From an uncultured Opitutaceae bacterium (lineage in GTDB: Bacteria > Verrucomicrobiota > Verrucomicrobiia > Opitutales > Opitutaceae): a DNA stretch of 7,761 nucleotides. Below are positions 1 to 6,100 of this stretch, in pieces. Each line of letters starts with the position of its first letter. The first letter of the stretch is position 1. The notes under the pieces were generated by a model. It made no database searches. It saw nothing but the letters and a program-made list of their open reading frames with translations, and was not told where the DNA came from. A program made the position numbers and the translations under genes. The stretch is taken from positions 1-7,761 of the forward strand of contig CALFNJ010000069.1 of NCBI GenBank assembly GCA_937902865.1, written 5' to 3'.

Positions 1-1206
1 ATCGACAAATCCCTCACCGGTCTCTTCCTCGCCAAGGGCATCGCCCATCCGCTGCGCGGCGCCTACCGCCCAGTCCCGGCGACTCGCGTTTCCTCCGGCA
101 AATCGAGTGGCTGGCTCGAGCTGACCGGCGTTTCGTTCCGCAACCTGAAAGGCTTCGACCTTCGCCTTCCACTTGGCCGCCTCGTCATGGTCGCCGGGCC
201 CAGCGGCGCCGGCAAATCCACGCTCTTCCGCGACGTGCTTCGTCCCGCCGTGGCCCATGCCATCGCCACCAAGGCGAAGCGCCTCCGTGGCCGCGACTTC
301 GTCAAGGCCACGGGCTTCGCCTCCGATGCCGGTTCCGATGATCCGGCATCACCTCCGTTTGCCGAACTGAGCGGCGCCGGCCATTTCCGCTCCGTCATCG
401 AAGTGGATCAGGCGCCGATCGGGAAAACGCCGCGCTCCACGCCCGCGACCTACCTCGGCATCTTCGATCTGATCCGCCAGTTCTTCGCCTCGCTACCCGA
501 AGCCAAGATCCGCGGCTACACCGCCTCCCGCTTTTCGTTCAACACCGCCGGCGGACGTTGTCCGACCTGCGACGGCGCCGGACGGATCAAGTTCGAGATG
601 GCGTTCATGCCCGACACCTACCTGCCCTGCGACGACTGCCGCGGCCTCCGCTACGGTCCCGAGCTCGCGGATATCACCTGGAAGGGGAAAAACATCGGCG
701 AGGTGCTGCAGCTGACGTTCGAGGAAGCGGTCGCCTTCTTCGACTTCCATTCGCAGCTCTCGCAGGTCTGCCGCCTGATGGTCGATTGCGGCCTCGGCTA
801 CCTGACCCTCGGCCAGAGTTCGCCGACGCTCTCCGGCGGCGAGGCGCAGCGACTCAAGCTCGTCACCGAACTCTCCGCCGGCCTCGCCACCTACCGCGAG
901 CGCAGCCGCGGCGAACTGCCGCGCAACCTCTACCTCCTCGAGGAACCGACCATCGGCCTGCACCTGAGCGACTGTGAAAAGTTGATCGGCGTGCTGCAGT
1001 CGCTCGTCGACCAGGGCCACACCGTGGTCGTGATCGAGCATCACCTCGACCTGCTCGCGGAAGCCGACTACGCCGTCGAACTCGGGCCCGTCGGCGGCCC
1101 CGCCGGCGGTGAACTCATCTACCAGGGCGATCTCGCCGGCCTCCTCCGCGTCAAGCGCAGCCCGACCGCACCCTACCTCCGCGCGAAACTCGGGAAGCGG
1201 AGCTGA
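1..1206 (+). CDS. uvrA: UvrA-type excinuclease ABC subunit A, C-terminal half (5' end outside window)
   Basis: The frame is open from base 1, so the 5' part lies outside the window and the internal ATG at 187 is not the start. Seen, in window residue numbering: Walker A GPSGAGKS (66-73); the conserved PIGKTPRSTPATY stretch; a zinc finger with Cys187, Cys190, Cys210 and Cys213 at the usual UvrA spacing; ABC signature LSGGEAQR (277-284); Walker B LYLLEEPTIGLH with Glu314-Glu315; and H-loop His347 in VVVIEHH. This is the second ATPase module of UvrA, which with UvrB recognises bulky DNA lesions in nucleotide excision repair in the cytoplasm. Two details differ from textbook UvrA. The first Walker B acid is Glu, not Asp, and about eight extra residues (around TYRERSRGELP) lie between signature and Walker B. 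Both are reminiscent of the UvrA paralogue group, so it may not be the main repair UvrA. The family is certain; the paralogue assignment is an inference. Confidence 0.93.
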   Translation: MDKSLTGLFLAKGIAHPLRGAYRPVPATRVSSGKSSGWLELTGVSFRNLKGFDLRLPLGRLVMVAGPSGAGKSTLFRDVLRPAVAHAIATKAKRLRGRDFVKATGFASDAGSDDPASPPFAELSGAGHFRSVIEVDQAPIGKTPRSTPATYLGIFDLIRQFFASLPEAKIRGYTASRFSFNTAGGRCPTCDGAGRIKFEMAFMPDTYLPCDDCRGLRYGPELADITWKGKNIGEVLQLTFEEAVAFFDFHSQLSQVCRLMVDCGLGYLTLGQSSPTLSGGEAQRLKLVTELSAGLATYRERSRGELPRNLYLLEEPTIGLHLSDCEKLIGVLQSLVDQGHTVVVIEHHLDLLAEADYAVELGPVGGPAGGELIYQGDLAGLLRVKRSPTAPYLRAKLGKRS

Positions 1207-1260
1207 TTCTCGATTTTCGATTTTGGATTCTCGATTTTGGATTCTCGATTTTCGATTTCA
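1205..1260. repeat. Heptad tandem array, (GATTYTN)x8
   Basis: Eight consecutive 7-base units: GATTCTC, GATTTTC, GATTTTG, GATTCTC, GATTTTG, GATTCTC, GATTTTC, GATTTCA. The GA of the first unit is the GA of the UvrA stop codon TGA. A second array of the same family lies at 3691-3731 in the opposite orientation. The remaining bases up to 1345 hold only a weak ccggt/accgg inverted repeat and no convincing terminator. Confidence 0.85.
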
Positions 1261-1345
1261 GAAGTTTGAGCAGGCTCGACTTAACCCGACCTCTCCAAAC
1301 CGGTTTCACGCAGAGACCGGCTCGAAGTCCGATCTCCGATTCCGT

Positions 1346-1735
1346 TCAGGCGGCGATCACCTTGCGGATCGCCTTCATCAGCTCCGCGATGGAGATCGGC
1401 TTGAGCAGGCAGGCCGACAGCTGCGCGGACGCGATGCTGCGCGAGATCAGGTCGGGATTGATGTAGCCCGTCAGCATGATCCGACGCGCGCCAGGGTGCA
1501 GCGACGCCATGCGCATCAAAAATTCCAGCCCCTGCTCTCCGGGCAGCAATTGGTCGCTGACGATCACATCATATCTGCGGGTGGCCGCGAGCAAGGTGCC
1601 CTCCTCCGCCGTGGACGCGGCATCGACGTCAAATTCGTGGGATAGTCCCTGCCGCATGGCGTCGAGCAGCGGCGGCTCGTCGTCGATGATCAGCACCGCC
1701 GGGCGGACGTTAGTGCCTGGCTGAGGCGTGGCCAT
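1346..1735 (-). CDS. Receiver-only response regulator (second of a tandem pair)
   Basis: A single CheY-like receiver domain fills the protein (129 aa from ATG 1735); there is no DNA-binding or enzymatic output domain. Seen: acidic pair Asp18-Asp19 in LIIDDEP, phospho-acceptor Asp61 in VIVSDQLLPG, Thr89 in MLTGY and Lys112 in LLKP. A full phosphorylation site is therefore present. Such stand-alone receivers usually pass phosphate or bind a partner protein after phosphorylation by a histidine kinase; no kinase is in the window. It lies 11 bases downstream of the other receiver gene and is probably co-transcribed. An upstream TTG at 1750 would give 134 aa and a 4-base overlap with its neighbour's stop. 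I prefer the ATG; neither start has a Shine-Dalgarno sequence. Partner and output are unknown. Confidence 0.88.
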   Translation of the reverse strand: MATPQPGTNVRPAVLIIDDEPPLLDAMRQGLSHEFDVDAASTAEEGTLLAATRRYDVIVSDQLLPGEQGLEFLMRMASLHPGARRIMLTGYINPDLISRSIASAQLSACLLKPISIAELMKAIRKVIAA

Positions 1736-1746
1736 CGGTCTTGGGC

Positions 1747-2181
1747 TCAACCGGCGAGCACGCTCTGATCGTGAAGCTTGGCCGCGTCCTGGACCACTTT
1801 CACCAGTTCGGTGACGGCGACGGGCTTCAGCAGATAACGGAACAGCGCCGCCTCGTTCACGCTGCGCAGCAGCATCTCGGGCTTCATGTAGCCAGTGACG
1901 AGGATGCGCTGCATGTGCGGGTATTCCTCGCGGGCGCGAACAAGAAAACTCATGCCGTTGCCGCCGGGCATCAGGTGATCAGCGATCACCACCTTGAACG
2001 GGTTTTTGTGGAGGATGAACTCCGCTTCCCGCACCGAACCGGCGGTGGTCACGTCAAAATGGGTTGAAAGTGCGGCGGCGAACACCTCGAGGAGGGCCGG
2101 CTCGTCGTCGATGACCAGCACGGCAGGCTTTTTATTGGGCAACGGTGTGGCATTGGCCGGCTTGGCCTCCGGGGCGTTCAT
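1747..2181 (-). CDS. Receiver-only response regulator (first of a tandem pair)
   Basis: CheY-like receiver of 144 aa from ATG 2181, preceded by a Pro/Ala/Lys-rich N-terminal tail of about 18 residues. Seen: Asp25-Asp26 in LVIDDEP, phospho-acceptor Asp68 in VVIADHLMPG, Thr96 in LVTGY and Lys119 in LLKP. It aligns without gaps to the receiver encoded just downstream: the distances acidic pocket-Asp-Thr-Lys are identical. The two are therefore likely products of a tandem duplication that has since diverged. The C-terminus runs straight out of the last helix, with no output domain. A TTG at 2223 in the same frame would add 14 residues; the ATG is chosen because those residues add no recognisable domain. 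Its promoter should lie in the spacer shared with the divergent ankyrin gene. The cognate kinase is not visible. Confidence 0.88.
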   Translation of the reverse strand: MNAPEAKPANATPLPNKKPAVLVIDDEPALLEVFAAALSTHFDVTTAGSVREAEFILHKNPFKVVIADHLMPGGNGMSFLVRAREEYPHMQRILVTGYMKPEMLLRSVNEAALFRYLLKPVAVTELVKVVQDAAKLHDQSVLAG

Positions 2182-2323
2182 CGCGGAAAACGCTGCCGTG
2201 AGGGCTCCGGTTGGCAAATCCAAATAGACACGGGCAAGTTACAGCCCCGTTGGCCGGGATTTTTACCGAATTTTTTCGATTTGCGTGATTTCCAAGCGTC
2301 CCTTGCCATTGCTTGCTTTCCGG
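2182..2323. promoter_or_regulatory. Divergent spacer between receiver pair and ankyrin gene
   Basis: This 142-base spacer separates two divergently transcribed units, so promoters for both must be here or close by. Its centre (about 2259-2292) is clearly AT-richer than the surroundings, with T-runs such as GGATTTTTACC and GAATTTTTTCG. I cannot pick a convincing -35/-10 pair on either strand, so only the region is marked. Confidence 0.35.
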
Positions 2324-3349
2324 ATGGACCAGATCGACTTGCATGCCGCCGCCCGTGCCGGCTCGCTTTCCAGCCTGCCGCGCCAGGCATTGTCCATAGA
2401 GCGCCTGATCGAGCGCAACGCCGCCGGCCATACGCCGCTCCACGCTGCCGCCCGGCACGGCTGTCTTTGCGATCTGCCCCCGGGCATGCTGAACGCGGCC
2501 CTGCTCGCGGTCCGTAACGACTCCGGCTACACGCCGCTGCACCAGGCCGCCTTGGGCGGACATCTTGACCAGGTGCCGGCGGAGTTTCTGTCCGCCGACG
2601 CGCTCCGGCAGGCCAGCAACGCCGGCTACACGGTTTACCACAGCGCCGCCGGCCACGGAAATCTTCACCAGCTGCCGGCGGCGTTCCTCACCCCCGAGGT
2701 CTTCGGCCTGCGCACCCACCTCGGCAACACGCTGCTCCACGAAGCCGCCGAACATGGCGCGCTCGATCGCTTGCCGGCCAGCGTCGTGACCGCGGAACGG
2801 CTGCTCGAGAAGAACATCAGCGGCGAGACCGTCTATCACGTCGCCGCGCTCAACGGCCATTTCGACCAGATCCCGCGCGAGTTCATCACCGCCGCGGCCT
2901 TCACCGAGAAGACCAACGCCGGCGACACCGCGATCCACGCCGCCGCCATCGCCGGGCACCTCGAACAGATCCCCGCGGAGTTCCTCACCCGCACCAATCT
3001 CGTCGTCGCCAGCAACTCCGGCTTCACGCCCATCCACGCCGCGGCCGAAACCGGGCAATTGCGCAAGCTGCCGGTCTCCGTCCTCACCGCCGAGCTCCTG
3101 CTCACCCGCAACGACAACGGCGACACCCCGCTGCACGCCGCCGCCCACGAAGGCCACCTCGACCAGATCCCCGCCGCCATGCTGACGGAGGAAACCGTGA
3201 ACGGACGCAACTACGACGGCATCACCGTCAGCCGCATCGCCCTTGAACGCGGCTTCGCCGAACAAATTCCGCCGCAGTTCCGCCCCAAGCCTGCCGGCGC
3301 GCTCAAGCGCTTCTTCTCCCGCCTCGGCGACTCCCGTCCGCCATTTTGA
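2324..3349 (+). CDS. All-ankyrin-repeat protein, variant 'HLDQIPxEFLT' repeats
   Basis: 341 aa from ATG 2324. A GTG at 2285 would add 13 residues, but the ATG starts exactly on the N-terminal cap MDQIDLHAAARAG. Layout: half-repeat cap 1-31; eight full repeats of exactly 33 residues (32-64, 65-97, 98-130, 131-163, 164-196, 197-229, 230-262, 263-295); degenerate C-cap 296-323; basic tail 324-341 (ALKRFFSRLG). Each repeat opens with the ankyrin signature xxxGxTPLHxAAxxGH, usually followed by LDQIPxEFLTxExLLxR. The second half thus differs from the canonical ankyrin helix by a near-invariant Pro at repeat position 21 and a Leu/Thr pair at 25-26. There is no signal peptide or membrane segment, so it should be cytoplasmic. 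Ankyrin proteins bind other proteins; a link to the divergent receivers is suggested only by adjacency. Function unknown. Confidence 0.9.
   Translation: MDQIDLHAAARAGSLSSLPRQALSIERLIERNAAGHTPLHAAARHGCLCDLPPGMLNAALLAVRNDSGYTPLHQAALGGHLDQVPAEFLSADALRQASNAGYTVYHSAAGHGNLHQLPAAFLTPEVFGLRTHLGNTLLHEAAEHGALDRLPASVVTAERLLEKNISGETVYHVAALNGHFDQIPREFITAAAFTEKTNAGDTAIHAAAIAGHLEQIPAEFLTRTNLVVASNSGFTPIHAAAETGQLRKLPVSVLTAELLLTRNDNGDTPLHAAAHEGHLDQIPAAMLTEETVNGRNYDGITVSRIALERGFAEQIPPQFRPKPAGALKRFFSRLGDSRPPF
2417..3208 (+). repeat. Eight in-register 99-base coding repeats
   Basis: The eight 33-codon ankyrin units occupy this stretch without a single insertion or deletion (8 x 99 = 792 bases). The protein motif is kept while the DNA units have diverged, so this looks like an old duplication series under selection and not a recent DNA-level expansion. 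Confidence 0.8.
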
Positions 3350-3393
3350 CGGCCTGAAGGTCGACGTCCCGGCCCGAGCCGGCGCCCGGCTCC

Positions 3394-3456
3394 GATTGAA
3401 ATGGTTCGGTGCCAAAATGGTCGGGATCGAAATGGATCCGGATCGAAATGGGGACG
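3394..3456. repeat. Degenerate 16-base tandem repeat, about 4 units
   Basis: Units start at 3394, 3410, 3425 and 3441 with lengths of 16, 15, 16 and 16 bases. Their core is GATCGAAATGG, with variants GATTGAAATGG and TGCCAAAATGG. The array starts 45 bases after the ankyrin stop codon. Confidence 0.65.
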
Positions 3457-3473
3457 CGACCTCCCGGTCGCGT
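3454..3473. other. Hairpin, 8-bp perfect stem
   Basis: Left arm acgcgacc (3454-3461), loop tccc, right arm ggtcgcgt (3466-3473). A decayed relative, gcgcgacctccggccg, appears just after the stop of the secreted-protein gene (about 6072-6088), so this is probably a dispersed element. There is no T-tract, so it is not a typical intrinsic terminator, although it lies downstream of the ankyrin gene. Confidence 0.6.
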
Positions 3474-3483
3474 GTTTGCAAAG

Positions 3484-3504
3484 GTAGGGGCGGGCGGCCC
3501 GCCC
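3484..3504 (+). repeat. REP-like palindrome with GTAG head
   Basis: Head GTAG (3484-3487) followed by stem gggcggg (3488-3494), loop cgg and stem cccgccc (3498-3504). It is the most diverged member of the family also found at 5162, 5247, 6101, 7619 and 7694. Confidence 0.65.
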
Positions 3505-3601
3505 GTCCGCTGCGACTCCGCCGACAATAAGGCTCGTCACCCACAAACGACGCATTCGGTCCACTCCCGATGCAACGTCGAAAGCCTTCGACCGACTCCC
3601 A

Positions 3602-3620
3602 GGCGGGTCAAAGCCCCGCC
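3602..3620. other. GC-rich hairpin
   Basis: Stem ggcggg (3602-3607) pairs with cccgcc (3615-3620) around a 7-base loop. It has no T-tract and its role is unknown; it is probably another dispersed palindrome. Confidence 0.4.
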
Positions 3621-3690
3621 CACTTCCACGTCTCAACCGCGCTCCGATCGATCACCAACCCTTGCTGCGATTCCTGTTCCCCGGTTTCCC

Positions 3691-3731
3691 GAAATCCAAA
3701 ATCGAAAATCCAAAATCCAAAATCGAAAATT
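3691..3731. repeat. Heptad tandem array, inverted relative to the first
   Basis: The units are gaaatc, caaaatc, gaaaatc, caaaatc, caaaatc and gaaaatt. Read on the minus strand these are GATTTTS heptads, the same family as the array at 1205-1260. It ends 66 bases before the enolase start, in the zone where the enolase promoter is expected. Confidence 0.85.
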
Positions 3732-3797
3732 CTCTGGCACTTGTCGCCCGGCTTGCTTGCATGCACCTCCCGACATTTCGCTCTTAATTCCTTCTCA

Positions 3798-5084
3798 ATG
3801 AACACCACCATCACTGCCATCACCGCCCGTGAGATCATCGACTCCCGTGGCAATCCCACGGTCGAGGTCGATGTCCGCCTCGCCTCCGGCCACCTCGGCC
3901 GCGCCGCCGTGCCTTCGGGCGCGAGCACCGGCGAGCACGAGGCGATCGAGCTCCGCGACGGCGACAAGCACCGCTACGGCGGCAAGGGCGTGCAGAAGGC
4001 GGTGGGCAACGTGAAGGCGAAGCTCGCGCCCGCCCTCATCGGCTTCGATGCGTGCGACCAGGTCGGCGTCGACCGCGCGATGCTCAAGCTCGACGGCACC
4101 GCCACCAAGTCGAAGCTCGGCGCCAACGCCATCCTCGGCGTCTCCATGGCCACGGCGAAGGCCGCCGCCGCCGCCCTCAACCAGCCTCTCTACAAGTACC
4201 TGGGCGGACCGAACGCCAAGGTCCTGCCGGTGCCGATGATGAACATCATGAACGGCGGCGCCCATTCCGACGCCCCGATCGATTTCCAGGAGTTCATGAT
4301 CATGCCGACCGGCGCCCGCTCCTTCTCCGAGGGCCTGCGCATGGGCTGCGAGGTGTTCCACTCCCTCAAGAAGGTCCTGAAGGAAAAGGGTCTCGCCACC
4401 GCCGTCGGCGACGAGGGTGGTTTCGCCCCGAAGCTCGCGTCCGCCGAGGCCGCGCTCGACGCCATCGCTCTCGCCGTGAAAAACGCCGGCTACAAGCTCG
4501 GCAAGGAGATCAACCTCGCGCTCGATGTCGCCTCCTCCGAGTTCTACGTGAAGGAGAAGAAGCACTACGTCTTCAAGAAGTCCACGGGCCAGATCCTCTC
4601 CGGTGACGAGCTCGTCGCGTTCTATCGCAAGCTCACCGCCAAGTACCCGATCATCTCGATCGAGGACGGCTGCGCCGAGGGCGACTGGGCAACCTGGAAG
4701 AAGCTCACCGACGCGATCGGCGACAAGGTCCAGCTCGTCGGCGACGATCTCTTCGTCACCAATACCGCGTTCCTCAAGCGGGGCATCGAGACCGGCACCG
4801 CCAACTCGATTCTCGTCAAGGTGAACCAGATCGGCTCCCTCACCGAGACGTTCGACGCGGTCGAGATGGCCAAGGAGGCGAACTACACCGCCGTCATCAG
4901 CCATCGCTCCGGTGAGACGGAAGACGTCACCATCGCCGACATCGCCGTCGCCACCAACGCCGGCCAGATCAAGACTGGCTCGCTCTGCCGCACCGACCGC
5001 GTCGCAAAGTACAACCAACTCCTCCGCATCGAGGAAGAGCTCGGCGCCAGCGCGATCTACGGCGGCAAGATGAAGGGCCTGTAA
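3798..5084 (+). CDS. eno: Enolase (phosphopyruvate hydratase)
   Basis: Converts 2-phosphoglycerate to phosphoenolpyruvate in glycolysis, and the reverse in gluconeogenesis, in the cytoplasm; in bacteria it can also sit in the RNA degradosome. 428 aa, the usual bacterial length. Seen: N-terminal REIIDSRGNPTVEVD (11-25); mobile loop SGAST (40-44); His156 and Glu165 in GGAHSDAPIDFQEF; Glu206 in GDEGGFAP; Mg2+ ligands Asp243 (ALDVASSEFY), Glu289 (SIEDG) and Asp316 (VGDDLFVTN); catalytic Lys341 (ILVKVNQIG); the signature SHRSGETED (368-376); and Lys392 (IKTGS). All catalytic and metal-binding positions are intact. The frame is open back to 3570, but ATG 3798 gives the standard MNTTITAITAREI start and the upstream part translates repeats. 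It has no Shine-Dalgarno sequence. It is a single-gene unit closed by a strong terminator. Confidence 0.99.
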   Translation: MNTTITAITAREIIDSRGNPTVEVDVRLASGHLGRAAVPSGASTGEHEAIELRDGDKHRYGGKGVQKAVGNVKAKLAPALIGFDACDQVGVDRAMLKLDGTATKSKLGANAILGVSMATAKAAAAALNQPLYKYLGGPNAKVLPVPMMNIMNGGAHSDAPIDFQEFMIMPTGARSFSEGLRMGCEVFHSLKKVLKEKGLATAVGDEGGFAPKLASAEAALDAIALAVKNAGYKLGKEINLALDVASSEFYVKEKKHYVFKKSTGQILSGDELVAFYRKLTAKYPIISIEDGCAEGDWATWKKLTDAIGDKVQLVGDDLFVTNTAFLKRGIETGTANSILVKVNQIGSLTETFDAVEMAKEANYTAVISHRSGETEDVTIADIAVATNAGQIKTGSLCRTDRVAKYNQLLRIEEELGASAIYGGKMKGL

Positions 5085-5106
5085 GCCTCACGGTTCTCGT
5101 TTTTCC

Positions 5107-5136
5107 AAAGGCCGGGCGAATCCGCCCGGCCTTTTT
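5107..5136 (+). terminator. Intrinsic terminator of enolase
   Basis: A 12-bp stem pairs aaaggccgggcg (5107-5118) with cgcccggccttt (5123-5134) around loop aatc and runs into a T-tract (5132-5136). It lies 22 bases after the enolase stop codon. Confidence 0.93.
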
Positions 5137-5161
5137 GCTGTCCAAATCACACCTCCGACAT

Positions 5162-5270
5162 GTAGGGGCGTCCCTCGGGACGCCCGTTTCGACTCCGCGC
5201 ATCACTCTAATCACGCTACTTACTTTATTCGTAAACCGGGCCTGACGGGCGTCCCAAGGGACGCCCCTAC
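5162..5270. repeat. Inverted pair of REP-like palindromes (BIME-like)
   Basis: Left copy: head GTAG (5162-5165), 9-bp stem gggcgtccc/gggacgccc (5166-5174, 5177-5185) with loop tc. Right copy in the opposite orientation: the same 9-bp stem (5247-5255, 5258-5266) with loop aa, then CTAC (5267-5270), the head's complement. The pair spans 109 bases with a 61-base AT-richer centre. Head-out inverted pairs of this type correspond to the BIMEs of enterobacteria. Confidence 0.8.
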
Positions 5271-5309
5271 CCATCTCTTCAGAAATCCCCATCATCCGAC
5301 CGACCGATC

Positions 5310-5333
5310 TCTGCGCCTCCGCGCCTCTGCGCG
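5310..5333. repeat. Octad tandem repeat, TCYGCGCS x3
   Basis: Three consecutive 8-base units tctgcgcc, tccgcgcc and tctgcgcg, followed by aga. This is the same octad family (TCYGYGYC) as the inverted repeat at 6199-6273. It lies about 80 bases upstream of the next gene. The rest of 5085-5414 holds the enolase terminator and the REP-like pair; no gene and no clear promoter are visible. Confidence 0.7.
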
Positions 5334-5414
5334 AGACTTCCGAAACCAAGACGCTTGCCTACTCCACGCTCCGCTCCTAACCAGTCCGCCACGTCAACGT
5401 CCGCCCCCTTTCCC

Positions 5415-6065
5415 ATGAACCGCCTTCTCCTCTGGTCCCTCCTCACCCTCGCCGGATTCGGTGTGTCGTCCGCGTTTGCCGCCGACAATACCACCGCGCC
5501 GAAAAAGGAAGAGGCACCCCAGCAGGACGCACCCGCTTCCGCGCCGGCGCCGAAGACTGACGCCACCACGTCCACGGACAAGAATGCCAAGTCGGCGCCC
5601 GCTTCGCCGACCGACGCCAACGCCAAGGCCGCCGACGCGAGCAAAGACAGCAACGCCTCCACCACGGCCAAGAAGGACGACACCAAGAAAAAGGCGCCCG
5701 AGGTGCTCGCTCCCGTGCAGGTGAACAAGAGCCGCCTGATCGAGGTCAATCTCGAGAGCGTCGAGCTCCAGGATCAGATCGATCGGGAGAAGAAGAAGAC
5801 CAAGTCCACCGAAACCGACAAGGCCCTCAACGATTCCCGTGTCTCCTCGGCCCTTTCGATCTTCGGCGGTTCCTCCGCCGAAAGCCGGGCTGAACTCGCC
5901 AAGGAGCGGGTCAGCCTGATGGAGTCCGAGCTCGAGTTTCTGACCATGGCCATGGCCGCAAAAACGCCGGCCGAACGCGACGACCTCGAGAAGCAAGCCG
6001 GTGAAATGCGTGAAATGCGCCGCAACCTCGAGCGCAGCGGCACCGGCCCCATCCGGGAAAAGTAA
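5415..6065 (+). CDS. Secreted Lys/Ala-rich protein with helical C-terminal half, function unknown
   Basis: 216 aa from ATG 5415. The frame is open to a TTG at 5355, but the ATG opens directly on a Sec signal peptide, MNRLLLWSLLTLAGFGVSSAFA, with a likely cut after Ala22. Residues 23-100 are low complexity, rich in Lys, Ala, Asp, Pro and Thr, and presumably disordered. Residues about 101-210 look helical and charged, with coiled-coil character: VNLESVELQDQIDREKKK (111-128), an ALSIFGGSSAESRAELAKE turn-helix (146-164), SLMESELEFL (167-176) and MREMRRNLERS (198-208). There are no cysteines and no transmembrane segment after the signal, so it should be periplasmic or exported. I recognise no named family. 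The composition resembles linkers such as TolA's, but this is only composition. It has no operon partner: enolase's terminator lies upstream and a convergent gene downstream. Confidence 0.8.
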   Translation: MNRLLLWSLLTLAGFGVSSAFAADNTTAPKKEEAPQQDAPASAPAPKTDATTSTDKNAKSAPASPTDANAKAADASKDSNASTTAKKDDTKKKAPEVLAPVQVNKSRLIEVNLESVELQDQIDREKKKTKSTETDKALNDSRVSSALSIFGGSSAESRAELAKERVSLMESELEFLTMAMAAKTPAERDDLEKQAGEMREMRRNLERSGTGPIREK

Positions 6066-6100
6066 TCAGTGGGCGCGACCTCCGGCCGTATTCGCTCGAT

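Larger units (their letters stand above)
3350..3797. other. Gene-free stretch between ankyrin gene and enolase
   Basis: 448 bases with no credible gene. In order it holds a 16-base degenerate tandem repeat (3394-3456), an 8-bp hairpin (3454-3473), a REP-like palindrome (3484-3504), a small inverted repeat gtcgaa/ttcgac (3577-3592), a ggcggg/cccgcc hairpin (3602-3620) and a heptad array (3691-3731). The enolase frame stays open through part of this region, but there it translates the heptads into a meaningless NPKSKIQ repeat. The enolase promoter must lie in the right part; I see no clear -35/-10 pair. Confidence 0.7.

Noticed and set aside
1300..1320. ccggt/accgg inverted repeat as a terminator between uvrA and the receiver genes
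   Set aside because: Only a 5-bp stem with an 11-base loop and no T-tract.
2132..3544. Long minus-strand open frame (470 codons) across the ankyrin gene
   Set aside because: It is the antisense shadow of a GC-rich repeat gene. Its Gly/Val/Arg-rich translation matches no domain, while the plus strand encodes clear ankyrin repeats.
3691..3731. CRISPR-like direct repeats
   Set aside because: The units are contiguous heptads without spacers, and no cas gene is present.
3741..3788. sigma70 promoter for enolase (ttgtcg or ttgcat with cttaat)
   Set aside because: Spacings are wrong (20 or more bases) and the hexamers are poor, so I could not support a specific promoter.
3570..3797. N-terminal extension of enolase
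   Set aside because: It would add 76 residues that translate the heptad repeats and a spacer. The protein from ATG 3798 already has the full standard enolase N-terminus and length.
3795..5018. Minus-strand open frame (407 codons) across enolase
   Set aside because: Antisense shadow of a complete enolase; the translation is low-complexity Gly/Val/Leu/Glu/Arg without motifs.
5481..5714. TolA or histone H1-like identity for the Lys/Ala-rich stretch of the secreted protein
   Set aside because: Similarity is compositional only. A signal peptide argues against a DNA-binding role, and no TolA C-terminal domain is visible.
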